In this document: in pieces, positions 8,164 through 17,444 of the stretch
Numbering within the stretch: the stretch's first letter is position 1
Layout: every line of letters starts with the position of its first letter
From: an uncultured Bacteroides sp.
GTDB lineage: Bacteria; Bacteroidota; Bacteroidia; Bacteroidales; Bacteroidaceae
Assembly: GCA_902388495.1 (NCBI GenBank)
Contig: CABMPP010000021.1
Coordinates: 1 to 64,000, forward strand
Direction of reading: 5' to 3'
DNA length: 64,000 bases
Notes under the pieces: model-generated
Databases searched by the model: none
The model's input: only the letters and a program-made list of their open reading frames with translations
What the model was told of the DNA's origin: nothing
Translations under genes and position numbers: made by a program

Positions 8164-10476
8164 TTAGAACGGATACCCTACTGCAAAGTGGAAAGCAAAA
8201 TCACGACCGAAATCAGGACGAATAATCGGATAACGGTCTTTTCCTTTTTCATATACCGGATTGAGCGCTTTCATACCTCCATCAAAGCGCAGCACAAAGA
8301 AGTCCAGATCGAGACGCAATCCTAAACCATAGGCTACTGCAATCTGCTTATAGAACTTATCAATTTCGAATTTACCTCCCGGCTGGTCTTTATAATTGCG
8401 GATAGTCCAGATATTTCCTGCATCTACAAAGAGTGCTCCTCTGAATTTCCAGAACAGACGTGTGCGGTATTCAATGCTGGCATCCAGCTTGATGTCTCCC
8501 GACTGATTCAAGAAATTGCCGTCGCCGGGGAAAGAGCCGGGACCTAAATCGCGGACTGACCAACCTCGTACACTATTGGCTCCACCCGAAAAGTAACGTT
8601 TCTCAAAAGGAATTATGGTTGCATTGCCATAAGGGACGGCAATCCCGGCACCCATGTGGAATGCCAGAGAGTTACGGTTGTCAATAACCACATTTTTGGC
8701 AAAGTCAAAATCCCCTTTAAGATACTGGGCAAAAGGTATATTCAGCAAGGTATATTCTTCTTTATTGTTCTTCTTCATTCCCCCTATCTTTGCCAAAGCA
8801 TAAAGCATATTGCCGGCAGACTCAAAATTGACACGTATCGTATAAGAATTGCCGATGACGGAGTTATTCATCAAAGCTCTTCCGGCACTGTTAAACGTAT
8901 AGCTATATCCGGTGCGGACAATGAAACGGTTCTCATAATTGTATTGAAGAATGTAGTTCTCATCTCTCTCCAAGTATTTTTCCCTGAAATCCGGATCTAT
9001 CCAGGGCATGTACAGATAGTTGATATCCAGCAAGTCGATGCGATGTTGAGAGCGCTGTTGTTGTACTCCCCATTTATAGCTCCAGCCGGCTGATGCCACA
9101 ATGCGTGTAAACTCCGGGCGCATCTGATAGTTGTATTGCAATCCGAACTCGGTGGTAGCTCTTATTCTCCGCTTGAAGTCACTGGAAATGAACGGAAACA
9201 TGAAGCGCGGAAAGTTGATGGTTGCCTCCGCACCCAGCTCGATATAGTCCTGGTTCAACCCGCTTTGCAGACCCGACACGGCTTCGTAGGCTCCGCGCAG
9301 TCTTAGCATAAATGCTTCAGATCCCTTGAACATGTTACGATTGTGGAAGGCTACGGCTGCTGCTGCACCCAAATCACCGGCAGAGTTTGTACCTTCTACT
9401 TCAAAAGATACCGATTGGTGCTTGCTTTTCGTCAGCATCACATAAGCATTCAGTTTGGCACTGTCGGCCTGCTGGGTTTCAAAGAAACGGATATTGGTGT
9501 ATTTCAAGGTCTGCAAGCGTCCGAAGTTGGAGTAGGTGCGCTGCACATTCTGTTCATTATACAGGGTTCCAGGGGTGATGCGCAGATTGGACGTCAACAC
9601 CTTGGGGCGCAGATACAACTTGTCTTTATAGTAAATGGGATATCCGTTATAGTGCAGGGAATCGTTTACTTCGATGCTGTTGCTTAAAGAAGACGATTGC
9701 AACACATTATAATCCGTAATAAAACTCACCTTATTAATGGTGTATTGGCGATGTTTTTGCGGTTCATCTTCATTGCGCTGCCTGAAAGGAGCCAAATGCA
9801 GCGTCAAATCCACCAGGTAAGTGTTCCTCACAGTGTCTGCGGTATAAGAGATATAATCTTTGTTGAATTTATAATATCCGTTCTGCAAAAGATGATTTGT
9901 GATACGCTGACGTTCCGCATCCAGTACATTGACATCGAAATACATGCCTTCGGACAAATAGGTTTCCGCAGAATCCTGTTGCAGGTATTCCTTGATCTTA
10001 TCATCTTGAATGTCGTATCTCAGCGTCCGAACTTTATATGGCTTGCCGGTAGTAACCTTATAAGCCAGCTTCATCTTCTTCTTTTTAACTTGTTCCACCG
10101 ATTCTACTTTGGCACCCATATAGCCCATATTCTGCACAGCCTTGGTTATTTCCTCGCTGGTACGTTCCGTTTCCTCCTCACTGAAGATGACGGGAGCATC
10201 CCCCAATTTACGCAAAGTACGGTTAATCCAGCGCGTAGAGTCGCGTCCGGACCAGTTATAGACATATAGCTGTGTTTTTATCAGACTAAACCACTTCGAA
10301 TTAGGATTTTGACGGACGTATGGCGACAGACTGGATGGCTTCACTTCTTTATTGTCTGTATGTATACGCACTTCATCCAGCAAATACGAACCGTCCGGTA
10401 CATATTTGGTAGAAGAACAAGAAGCCAATAAAAGTACGATAGTAGCGAGTATCGCGTAGCGGAAGCCTTTATTCAT
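8164..10476 (-). CDS. tamL: TamL-type lipoprotein of the TamA/BamA outer-membrane family
   Basis: A 770-residue protein starting with a lipoprotein signal (LLLASCSSTKYVPDG), followed by POTRA-like repeats over roughly residues 30-330 and a C-terminal 16-strand Omp85 barrel. The barrel contains the family signature region SGGANSVRGWSVRDLGPGSF, and the chain ends in AVGYPF. In Bacteroidetes the TamA homologue is a lipoprotein (TamL) that works with TamB to insert proteins into the outer membrane. tamB is not adjacent here. The start is fixed by the lipobox; a -7 box lies 31 bp upstream. Confidence 0.85.
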   Translation of the reverse strand: MNKGFRYAILATIVLLLASCSSTKYVPDGSYLLDEVRIHTDNKEVKPSSLSPYVRQNPNSKWFSLIKTQLYVYNWSGRDSTRWINRTLRKLGDAPVIFSEEETERTSEEITKAVQNMGYMGAKVESVEQVKKKKMKLAYKVTTGKPYKVRTLRYDIQDDKIKEYLQQDSAETYLSEGMYFDVNVLDAERQRITNHLLQNGYYKFNKDYISYTADTVRNTYLVDLTLHLAPFRQRNEDEPQKHRQYTINKVSFITDYNVLQSSSLSNSIEVNDSLHYNGYPIYYKDKLYLRPKVLTSNLRITPGTLYNEQNVQRTYSNFGRLQTLKYTNIRFFETQQADSAKLNAYVMLTKSKHQSVSFEVEGTNSAGDLGAAAAVAFHNRNMFKGSEAFMLRLRGAYEAVSGLQSGLNQDYIELGAEATINFPRFMFPFISSDFKRRIRATTEFGLQYNYQMRPEFTRIVASAGWSYKWGVQQQRSQHRIDLLDINYLYMPWIDPDFREKYLERDENYILQYNYENRFIVRTGYSYTFNSAGRALMNNSVIGNSYTIRVNFESAGNMLYALAKIGGMKKNNKEEYTLLNIPFAQYLKGDFDFAKNVVIDNRNSLAFHMGAGIAVPYGNATIIPFEKRYFSGGANSVRGWSVRDLGPGSFPGDGNFLNQSGDIKLDASIEYRTRLFWKFRGALFVDAGNIWTIRNYKDQPGGKFEIDKFYKQIAVAYGLGLRLDLDFFVLRFDGGMKALNPVYEKGKDRYPIIRPDFGRDFAFHFAVGYPF

Positions 10477-10506
10477 ACAACGTCATTGATTGCGCATTAA
10501 CAGCTA

Positions 10507-10514
10507 CAAATATA
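10507..10514 (-). promoter_or_regulatory. -7 box for tamL
   Basis: Reading leftward, TATATTTG matches TAnnTTTG and lies 31 bp upstream of the tamL start. Confidence 0.5.
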
Positions 10515-10563
10515 CTTGTATTTTTTTGTTCCCGAAATAAAAACGCCGGAAGAGTGCTGAGTT

Positions 10564-10595
10564 TTTGATTATATAGAAATAATCACGTATTTTTG
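10564..10595 (+). promoter_or_regulatory. Full -33/-7 promoter for the RNA methyltransferase gene
   Basis: TTTG at 10564-10567 and TATTTTTG at 10588-10595 are 20 bp apart, a good match to the Bacteroides promoter. Transcription should start near 10602, so an upstream in-frame ATG at 10593 lies inside the promoter. This supports ATG 10620 as the true start. Confidence 0.7.
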
Positions 10596-10619
10596 TCAAA
10601 CGATAACATTTACCATAAT

Positions 10620-11381
10620 ATGGCACTAAGTAAAAACCGCATTAAATATATCCATTCTCTGGAACTGAAGAAGAACCGGAAGGCCGATAAAGTTTTTCTG
10701 GCAGAAGGCCCTAAACTCGTAGGTGATTTATTGGGACATTTCCCGTGCAGCTTCCTCGTTGCGACCGGCGAATGGCTTTCCAAGAACACGCACCTCGCTG
10801 TAGAAGATGTAACGGAAGTTTCAGCAGAAGAACTATCCCGTGCCAGCTTGCTGAAAACGCCCCAGCAAGTGCTGGCTGTTTTTCACCAACCGGATGATGA
10901 GTGGGATGCTTCTGTCATCAGTCACTCTCTTTGCCTGGCATTGGACGACGTACAAGATCCAGGTAATTTAGGAACAATCATCCGCCTTGCCGACTGGTTC
11001 GGCATAGAACACATCTTCTGTTCTCCCAATACGGTAGACGTTTACAATCCCAAAACCATACAAGCCACGATGGGTGGCATTGCACGCGTAAAGTTGCACT
11101 ACACTCCCCTGCCCGACCTGATCCGTTCTTTAAAAGATATCCCTGTTTACGGTACTTTCCTGGATGGAGAAAATATGTATGAGCAACCTTTAACTTCCCA
11201 CGGACTGATTGTAATGGGCAATGAAGGCAATGGCATCGGAAAGGAAGTGGAGCAATTAATCAACCGTAAGCTATACATCCCGAACTATCCTGCAGACCGT
11301 GAAACATCCGAGTCGCTGAATGTGGCCATTGCTACCGCAGTTGTCTGCGCCGAGTTTCGGCGACAGGCCGCATCGTTGTAA
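10620..11381 (+). CDS. TrmH/SpoU-family RNA 2'-O-methyltransferase
   Basis: A 253-residue SPOUT methyltransferase. The N-terminal substrate-binding part begins MALSKNRIKYIHSLELKKNR. The C-terminal catalytic domain carries the three family motifs: LDDVQDPGNLGTIIRLADWF (motif 1), IVMGNEGNGIG (motif 2) and IPNYPADRETSESLNVAIAT (motif 3, knot region). The family methylates ribose hydroxyls in rRNA or tRNA with S-adenosylmethionine. The exact target nucleotide cannot be read from the sequence; RlmB-like rRNA modification is likely. Its 3' end overlaps the opposing hypothetical gene by 50 bp. Confidence 0.88.
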   Translation: MALSKNRIKYIHSLELKKNRKADKVFLAEGPKLVGDLLGHFPCSFLVATGEWLSKNTHLAVEDVTEVSAEELSRASLLKTPQQVLAVFHQPDDEWDASVISHSLCLALDDVQDPGNLGTIIRLADWFGIEHIFCSPNTVDVYNPKTIQATMGGIARVKLHYTPLPDLIRSLKDIPVYGTFLDGENMYEQPLTSHGLIVMGNEGNGIGKEVEQLINRKLYIPNYPADRETSESLNVAIATAVVCAEFRRQAASL

Positions 11382-11664
11382 AGTCGAAGGGATAAAACAG
11401 ATAAGGAATTAAAAAAGGCAGTTCTTCTTCTATATTTTGGGGAACTGCCGATAAAGTATCGTCAGATTTATCAAAGAAGTCGGATTCTTCACTTTGCTCT
11501 GAATAACGTAGCAAAGCAATAACCCCGGGAAACCATTCTGTATTCTCCGTTTCTTCTGTCAGTGGAGAAATAGAGAAGATATGTTCCTCTTCCATCACTA
11601 TGACATGCTGTTTCAAATAACCATATTCCGGCAGTAACAGAAAATGTGAAGCATATCGTTTCAT
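11332..11664 (-). CDS. Small hypothetical protein at the end of the lspA cluster
   Basis: A 110-residue protein of no family I recognise. It begins MKRYASHFLLLPEYGYLKQH, is rich in acidic residues in the middle (EETENTEWFPG, EQSEESDFFDKSD), and has no signal peptide or membrane helix. It starts 7 bp after the DUF4296 gene stops and so probably belongs to the same transcript. Its last 50 bp overlap the end of the RNA methyltransferase gene on the other strand. Coding is supported by position and amino-acid composition, not by homology that I can verify. Confidence 0.6.
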   Translation of the reverse strand: MKRYASHFLLLPEYGYLKQHVIVMEEEHIFSISPLTEETENTEWFPGVIALLRYSEQSEESDFFDKSDDTLSAVPQNIEEELPFLIPYLFYPFDFTTMRPVAETRRRQLR

Positions 11665-11671
11665 GATCCGT

Positions 11672-12634
11672 TTATTTACGTGGCTTTTCGATCTCCTTCA
11701 GTGTAGGACGAGGACGAAGATTCCTGCGATTAACCGAAACACTTTCTACTTGTTGCTCTTGGAGTTCAACCGGTTTCAGCATCTCCGGTTTCTTTCCGAT
11801 GCTATCCTTCTTTATGCTATCCGTTGCTTGTTGCAGACTGTCTTTAGGAGCAATCGCCAAGCTATCTGTAGCATGATAGCGCATCATGGATATACGGTCT
11901 ACCAATAATGGTTGCGGAGATTCCTGCATCGGATAGTAAATGAATCCGCGTATCTCCTTTATCTGTCCCAAAGTATCAGCAAACAGACTGATTGTTTCGA
12001 TTCCCGTTTCTTTCACCTTCTGAATAGCGCTGACAACACTGTCGTTCTTTTCGTAAAGAACCTGCATCGCCATCAAAGGGGCATGGATGCTGTCCGGCGC
12101 GCCGTTATGGAAACGGAAGCGTACACTCCAACGCAATGTATCCCGGTCGTGGAAATTGGTGTCCGAAGGCAGTGTAAATATAATCTTATTATCCAAAGGC
12201 ATGCCCGTCAACTGATAGATATGCTGCCATATCCATACGTCGATACTATCGCCGGGAAGGGATTCCTTCGGCTTATTATCGCGCAGGGCGATCAAGTGGT
12301 TGATGCCGTCTCTGTCGGCTTTCAACCGCAGGTTTACCTTTTCATAAATCTTGGTGAGGACTTCCGGATTGCGGGCATACCAAACCATAGAAGAGTCAAA
12401 GTCGGCTTGGGTAATACCATATTTTTTGAAAACCGATTCAACGTATAGCAGACGTTTATAACTCTCGTTATACGGCACTTCTTCTCCCATAGCTTTGGCT
12501 ATGTGATAGTCATAAAGCACGTTTTCCATTTTGGCATCCGGCAACACGGTTTTAGGTCTTTTCACCTGACAAGCCGTCAAACAGAATGCCAAAAGGATTA
12601 CGCTATACCATTGAATTCGATTCTTTCCTTTCAT
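11672..12634 (-). CDS. DUF4296 domain-containing lipoprotein
   Basis: A 320-residue exported lipoprotein (lipobox LTAC, then QVKRPKTVLPD). The region from about residue 30 to 120 (MENVLYDYHIAKAMGEE, YVESVFKKYGITQADFDSSM, WYARNPEVLTKIYEKV) fits the DUF4296 domain, a helical unit found in Bacteroidetes. The C-terminal part is low-complexity and charged, ending in RPTLKEIEKPRK. It overlaps lspA by 4 bp, so the two are translated from one message. The function is unknown; the pairing with the enzyme that processes lipoproteins is conserved in Bacteroides. Confidence 0.82.
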   Translation of the reverse strand: MKGKNRIQWYSVILLAFCLTACQVKRPKTVLPDAKMENVLYDYHIAKAMGEEVPYNESYKRLLYVESVFKKYGITQADFDSSMVWYARNPEVLTKIYEKVNLRLKADRDGINHLIALRDNKPKESLPGDSIDVWIWQHIYQLTGMPLDNKIIFTLPSDTNFHDRDTLRWSVRFRFHNGAPDSIHAPLMAMQVLYEKNDSVVSAIQKVKETGIETISLFADTLGQIKEIRGFIYYPMQESPQPLLVDRISMMRYHATDSLAIAPKDSLQQATDSIKKDSIGKKPEMLKPVELQEQQVESVSVNRRNLRPRPTLKEIEKPRK

Positions 12635-13260
12635 GATTTCTTTATGGCATGATAGGAGTCGTTCAAATATTTACTGTAGAACAACAGCAGAGCAATGATG
12701 CCACAGCTGATTGCTGCATCGGCAAAATTAAAAATCGGACTGAAGAAAATGAAATGTTCTCCTCCTACAAAGGGCATCCATTCGGGCCAGTTCGTATCAA
12801 TAATAGGGAAATAGAACATATCCACGACCTTTCCGTAAAACAGCGGAGCATATCCACCTCCTTCGGGCATGAAAGAGGCTATTTGCGAATGGGTGCTCTC
12901 ATTAAACAGTACACCATAGAATACACTGTCAATGATATTACCCAAAGCTCCGGTCAGAATCAAGGATACACAGACGATGAATCCGGTCTTCATTCCCTGC
13001 TTCACGAACTTGTACAAGAACCAGCCTATCACTCCTACAGCAATAATACGGAAGGAAGTGAGAAACAGTTTCCCGAATATTTCCATACCGAAGGCCATGC
13101 CGTTGTTCTCTGTAAAGTAGATGTAGAACCAGTCGGTGACACGTATACTTTCGTGCCAATACATGTGCGTTTTGATCCACACCTTTATTATTTGATCGAT
13201 AATCAGTACCGAAAAAATAATAAGCAAGGCAATGCGGCCTTTCGTGAAAAATTTACCCAT
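12631..13260 (-). CDS. lspA: Lipoprotein signal peptidase II
   Basis: A 209-residue inner-membrane aspartyl protease that removes the signal peptide of prolipoproteins after lipid attachment. Motifs seen: LIIDQIIKVWI in the first helix, NNGMAFGM, GALGNIIDSVFYG with the first catalytic Asp, and FNFADAAISCG with the second. It is about 40 residues longer than E. coli LspA because of an insertion between the helices, as is usual in Bacteroidetes. It sits between the dksA-like gene (2 bp upstream) and the DUF4296 lipoprotein gene (4-bp overlap). Many lipoproteins in this window would be its substrates. Confidence 0.93.
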   Translation of the reverse strand: MGKFFTKGRIALLIIFSVLIIDQIIKVWIKTHMYWHESIRVTDWFYIYFTENNGMAFGMEIFGKLFLTSFRIIAVGVIGWFLYKFVKQGMKTGFIVCVSLILTGALGNIIDSVFYGVLFNESTHSQIASFMPEGGGYAPLFYGKVVDMFYFPIIDTNWPEWMPFVGGEHFIFFSPIFNFADAAISCGIIALLLFYSKYLNDSYHAIKKS

Positions 13261-13262
13261 CC

Positions 13263-13643
13263 TTATTTCTTGCCGTTATTTTTAGCTTCGATGCTCAGTG
13301 TTGCATGAGGTACGGCACGTAAGCGTTCTGCCGGAATCAACTTACCGGTTTCGCGGCAAATGCCATACGTTTTGTTCTCTATACGTACCAAAGCAGCCTG
13401 CAAACCTTGAATAAACTTCAACTGACGTTGTGCCAGGCGTGTGGTTTCTTCCTTGGACAAGGTGTTGGCACCTTCTTCCAATACTTTATACGTAGGAGAT
13501 GTATCATCGGTATCATTACCGTCTGCACCTGTCAGACTGGCTTTCAGCAATTCATAATCGCGCTGTGCCAATTCTAACTTTTCCATAATAATGGCGCGGA
13601 ATTCTTCCAATTCAGCATCCGAGTATCTTGTCTTTTCTGCCAT
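13263..13643 (-). CDS. TraR/DksA-family protein with a reduced zinc finger
   Basis: A 126-residue protein with an N-terminal helical coiled coil (ELEEFRAIIMEKLELAQRDY) and the DksA-like C-terminal segment YGICRETGKLIPAERLRAVP. Members of the family enter the RNA polymerase secondary channel. Only one cysteine of the usual four-cysteine zinc site remains, so it probably does not bind zinc in the classical way. It lies 23 bp downstream of ileS and 2 bp before lspA, in the same transcript. Start-codon choice is unambiguous. Confidence 0.85.
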   Translation of the reverse strand: MAEKTRYSDAELEEFRAIIMEKLELAQRDYELLKASLTGADGNDTDDTSPTYKVLEEGANTLSKEETTRLAQRQLKFIQGLQAALVRIENKTYGICRETGKLIPAERLRAVPHATLSIEAKNNGKK

Positions 13644-13666
13644 AATAAAATGTGTGTTTTTAGTAA

Positions 13667-16600
13667 TTATTCTTTTACAACACTCACAAATAGTTTGAAG
13701 TCGTCAAACTCTAGTTCCGTACCATTTTCAACATTCTCTTCAAGCTTCAATGAGGTTCCTAAAACTTGGTTACAAATATAGTCTTTATATTCGTTTACCG
13801 CATCATCTGTTTGGGGATTTTTTGATAACGTAATATTTATTTTGTCCGTTATTTCAAATCCACTTGATTTACGGATATTCTGAATGCGGTTCACCAACTC
13901 GCGGGCAATACCTTCACGACGAAGCTCTTCGGTGATAGTAACCTCCAACGCTACGGTTAATTTACCCTCGTTGGCTACCAGCCATCCCGGGATGTCTTCA
14001 CTGAAGATTTCTACGTCAGTCGCTTCAATAACTGCTTCCGCACCATCCAGCGTTAAGGTATACGAACCGTTCTTTTCCAGTTCTGCAATTGCTTCCTGTG
14101 ACATTTCTGTTACAGCAGCCGCCACAGCCTTCATTTGCTTGCCGAACTTCGGTCCCAGTTTCTTGAAATCGCACTTTACCTTCTTTACCAGCACACCGGC
14201 TGCACCGTCTACAAACTGGATTTCCTTTACGTTCACCTCATTCATGATCAGTGCTTTCACTGCTTCGATGTGGGCACGCTGCTCTTCGTTCACCACCGGT
14301 ATCATGATGCATTGCAGCGGCTGGCGGACTTTGATGTTCACTTTACGGCGCAGTGCCAATACCATGGAAGTAACGTCTTGTGCCATCTGCATGCGTGCTT
14401 CCAGTTCCTTGTCTATCATTTCCTCCTTGCATTCGGGGAATTGTGACAGGTGAACAGAAACCACATTATCACGTCCTGTTGCTGCAATCAGGTCCATGTA
14501 GAGCTTGTCGGCATAGAACGGAGCAATAGGCGACATTAGTTTGGCAACCGTTTCCAAACAAGTATAAAGAGTCTGGAAAGCAGACAGCTTGTCTTGCGTC
14601 ATACCTCCACCCCAGAAACGTTTACGGTTCAGACGAACGTACCAGTTGGAGAGGTTGTCATTCACGAAGTCAGAGATCAAACGTCCGGCTTTAGTCGGCT
14701 CGTATTCATTGTAACAAGTATCTACCTCTTTCACCAGCGTGTTCAGTACAGAAAGAATCCAGCGGTCTATCTCCGGACGTTCTGCCATAGGTACATCGGC
14801 TTCTTTGTATTCAAATCCGTCCACATTGGCATAGAGGGCAAAGAATGAATACGTATTATATAAAGTACCGAAGAATTTGCGGCGTACTTCTTCTATTCCA
14901 TCCACGTCGAACTTCAGGTTATCCCATGGGGAAGAATTCGTAATCATGTACCAGCGCAACGGGTCGGAACCGTATTTATCAATCGTAGTGAATGGATCGA
15001 CTGCATTACCCAAGCGCTTTGACATCTTGTTGCCGTTCTTGTCCAGCACCAATCCGTTAGAGATTACAGCTTTATAAGATACACTGTCGAACACCATCGT
15101 AGCAATGGCATGCAACGTAAAGAACCAGCCACGAGTCTGGTCTACGCCTTCAGCGATGAAATCGGCAGGATATACCTGATGGCTGTCCAGCAATTCCTTA
15201 TTCTCGAACGGATAGTGTATCTGTGCATACGGCATAGCGCCCGAATCAAACCATACATCGATCAGATCCGTCTCACGCTTCATCGGCTTTCCGTCTTTGG
15301 AAACAAGGATGATATCATCCACGTAAGGACGGTGCAAGTCTATCTTGTCATAGTTTGCTTCTGTATATACACCCGGTTGGAAATCTTTATCCTTATAAGG
15401 ATTCGATTCCATCAGTCCGGCAGCTACAGATTTTTCTATTTCATTGTACAGTTCTTCTACAGATTCGATGCACATTTCTTCGCTACCATCTTCCGTACGC
15501 CAAATGGGCAGCGGGGTTCCCCAGTAACGGGAACGGCTCAGATTCCAGTCATTCAGGTTTTCCAGCCACTTGCCGAAACGTCCCGTGCCGGTGCTTTCCG
15601 GTTTCCAGTTGATGGTCTTGTTCAGTTCCATCATGCGCTCCTTGCAAGCGGTGCTGCGGATGAACCAGCTATCCAGCGGATAGTACAATACCGGTTTGTC
15701 CGTACGCCAGCAGTGCGGATAGTTGTGCACGTGCTTCTCTATCTTGAATGCCAGATTGCCGGTCTTCATCATCATGCAAATTTCGATATCCAGCGATTCG
15801 GCAGCTTGTGCAGCCTGTTCATCGTACTTGCCGTCAACGGTGAATTGCGGGTCGTAGGCGTTTTTCACCCACTTGCCTTGATAATCCTTATATAAATCAA
15901 CGTTCACGCATTCCTTCACAAACTTTTCATCCAGTTCGTCCAGCAAATAGAACTTGCCGGTGAGGTCTACCATCGGGCGGGTCTCTCCTCTTTTGTTGAT
16001 CATGAACAAGGAAGGTATGCCGGCAGCACGAGCCACGAAGGCATCATCGGCACCGAATGTCGGGGCGATGTGCACGATACCCGTACCGTCTTCAGTCGTT
16101 ACGTAGTCACCGGAGATTACACGAAAACCTTTATCGCTGACGCTCCAGTCACCGTTTTCGTTTACACTTACCGGCTTCACCCACGGAATAAGTTGCTCGT
16201 ATTCCATACCTATCAGATCAGTACCCTTATATTCGGCTACCACTTTAAACGGAATCAGTTTATCTCCGGGCTTATAGTCCTCTAATGCAATATCTTTCGC
16301 CTTTTTATTGAAGTGGGTGTAGAGTAAGGCTTTTGCCAATACTACAGTCATTTTCTCACCCGTATATCCGTTGTAAGTCTGTACGGCCACATAGTCTATC
16401 TTCGGTCCCACGCAGAGGGCTGTGTTCGAAGGTAATGTCCACGGAGTAGTGGTCCATGCAATGAAGTAAGGAGTACCCCACTCTGCCATTTCGGGCTTCG
16501 GGTTCTTCATCTTGAACTGTCCTACCACGGTAGTATCTTTTACGTCGCGGTAACATCCGGGTTGGTTCAGCTCGTGTGAGCTAAGTCCCGTGCCGGCAGC

Positions 16601-17155
16601 AGGAGAATATGGCTGGATGGTATACCCTTTATAAAGAAGTCCTTTCTTATAAAGTTGCTTCAGCAGCCACCACAAAGTTTCGATGTAACGGTTGTCGTAG
16701 GTGATGTAAGGATCGGTCATATCTACCCAGTAACCCATCTTGTGCGTCAAGTCTTCCCACTCTTTGGTGAATTTCATGACGTCCTTACGGCAGGCAGCAT
16801 TATATTCAGCTACAGAGATGGTCTTGCCGATATCCTCTTTCGTGATGCCGAGTGCCTTTTCCACACCCAATTCCACCGGAAGCCCGTGTGTATCCCAGCC
16901 AGCCTTACGCTTCACCTGAAAACCCTTCATGGTCTTGTAACGGCAGAAAATGTCCTTAATGGAGCGGGCCATTACGTGGTGAATGCCCGGCATACCATTA
17001 GCCGAGGGAGGTCCTTCGTAAAATACGAAAGAAGGACAACCTTCACGTTCTGTCATACTCTTGGCGAAAACCCCGTTTTCATCCCATTTCTTCAACACTT
17101 CCTTGTTTACCTGCGAGAGGTCGAATTGCGAATACTCAGCAAACTTCTTAGCCAT
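13667..17155 (-). CDS. ileS: Isoleucyl-tRNA synthetase
   Basis: A 1162-residue class I aminoacyl-tRNA synthetase that charges tRNA-Ile. The ATP-binding HIGH-type motif is GIHH (residues 57-60, within PPSANGMPGIHH), and the KMSKS motif is KMSKR near residue 708 (NGNKMSKRLGNAVDPF). Between them lies the editing (CP1) domain, with AWTTTPWTLPSNTALCVGP. The C-terminus lacks the zinc-binding cysteines of E. coli IleS, and the length fits the eukaryote-like IleS type common in Bacteroidetes. It is the first gene of the cluster that continues with the dksA-like gene, lspA and the DUF4296 gene. Confidence 0.96.
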   Translation of the reverse strand: MAKKFAEYSQFDLSQVNKEVLKKWDENGVFAKSMTEREGCPSFVFYEGPPSANGMPGIHHVMARSIKDIFCRYKTMKGFQVKRKAGWDTHGLPVELGVEKALGITKEDIGKTISVAEYNAACRKDVMKFTKEWEDLTHKMGYWVDMTDPYITYDNRYIETLWWLLKQLYKKGLLYKGYTIQPYSPAAGTGLSSHELNQPGCYRDVKDTTVVGQFKMKNPKPEMAEWGTPYFIAWTTTPWTLPSNTALCVGPKIDYVAVQTYNGYTGEKMTVVLAKALLYTHFNKKAKDIALEDYKPGDKLIPFKVVAEYKGTDLIGMEYEQLIPWVKPVSVNENGDWSVSDKGFRVISGDYVTTEDGTGIVHIAPTFGADDAFVARAAGIPSLFMINKRGETRPMVDLTGKFYLLDELDEKFVKECVNVDLYKDYQGKWVKNAYDPQFTVDGKYDEQAAQAAESLDIEICMMMKTGNLAFKIEKHVHNYPHCWRTDKPVLYYPLDSWFIRSTACKERMMELNKTINWKPESTGTGRFGKWLENLNDWNLSRSRYWGTPLPIWRTEDGSEEMCIESVEELYNEIEKSVAAGLMESNPYKDKDFQPGVYTEANYDKIDLHRPYVDDIILVSKDGKPMKRETDLIDVWFDSGAMPYAQIHYPFENKELLDSHQVYPADFIAEGVDQTRGWFFTLHAIATMVFDSVSYKAVISNGLVLDKNGNKMSKRLGNAVDPFTTIDKYGSDPLRWYMITNSSPWDNLKFDVDGIEEVRRKFFGTLYNTYSFFALYANVDGFEYKEADVPMAERPEIDRWILSVLNTLVKEVDTCYNEYEPTKAGRLISDFVNDNLSNWYVRLNRKRFWGGGMTQDKLSAFQTLYTCLETVAKLMSPIAPFYADKLYMDLIAATGRDNVVSVHLSQFPECKEEMIDKELEARMQMAQDVTSMVLALRRKVNIKVRQPLQCIMIPVVNEEQRAHIEAVKALIMNEVNVKEIQFVDGAAGVLVKKVKCDFKKLGPKFGKQMKAVAAAVTEMSQEAIAELEKNGSYTLTLDGAEAVIEATDVEIFSEDIPGWLVANEGKLTVALEVTITEELRREGIARELVNRIQNIRKSSGFEITDKINITLSKNPQTDDAVNEYKDYICNQVLGTSLKLEENVENGTELEFDDFKLFVSVVKE

Positions 17156-17241
17156 CTTTTTTATCTGATTTTACTATTTTATACTTATGGTAGAAGCTAT
17201 TTTCCTATCGTTTAGGAGATACCCTCTTTATTTTAAGGGTG

Positions 17242-17249
17242 CAAATTTA
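17242..17249 (-). promoter_or_regulatory. -7 box for the ileS cluster
   Basis: Reading leftward, TAAATTTG matches TAnnTTTG, 87 bp upstream of the ileS start. The 289-bp gap to the recombinase gene holds no gene that I can support. Confidence 0.55.
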
Positions 17250-17444
17250 CAAAAAACTTATAGAAAAGAGCGTTTTGAGAAGAAAAAATCTCTCGACTTT
17301 GCAATTAGCGCATTTCGCTTGTCAATTCCTCCACAAACTCGCTTAAAAGTGATGAATTGGTCATCCGTATGTTTTAATTTGTGTTCTAGTATAATGCTTC
17401 GTGCATCTTATAAATCCAGTTACAAATTAAATTAAAAAAGAATT

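Noticed and set aside
10593..10619. Upstream in-frame ATG of the RNA methyltransferase
   Set aside because: It falls inside the -7 promoter box, so it cannot be on the transcript.
17405..17425. Similarity between the recombinase leader (ATAAATCCAGTTACAAA) and the sequence after the pilin gene at 22309 (ATAGATCCAGTTATAAAA)
   Set aside because: It is only about 15 of 17 bases in AT-rich DNA, with no inverted or regulatory logic. I treat it as chance.
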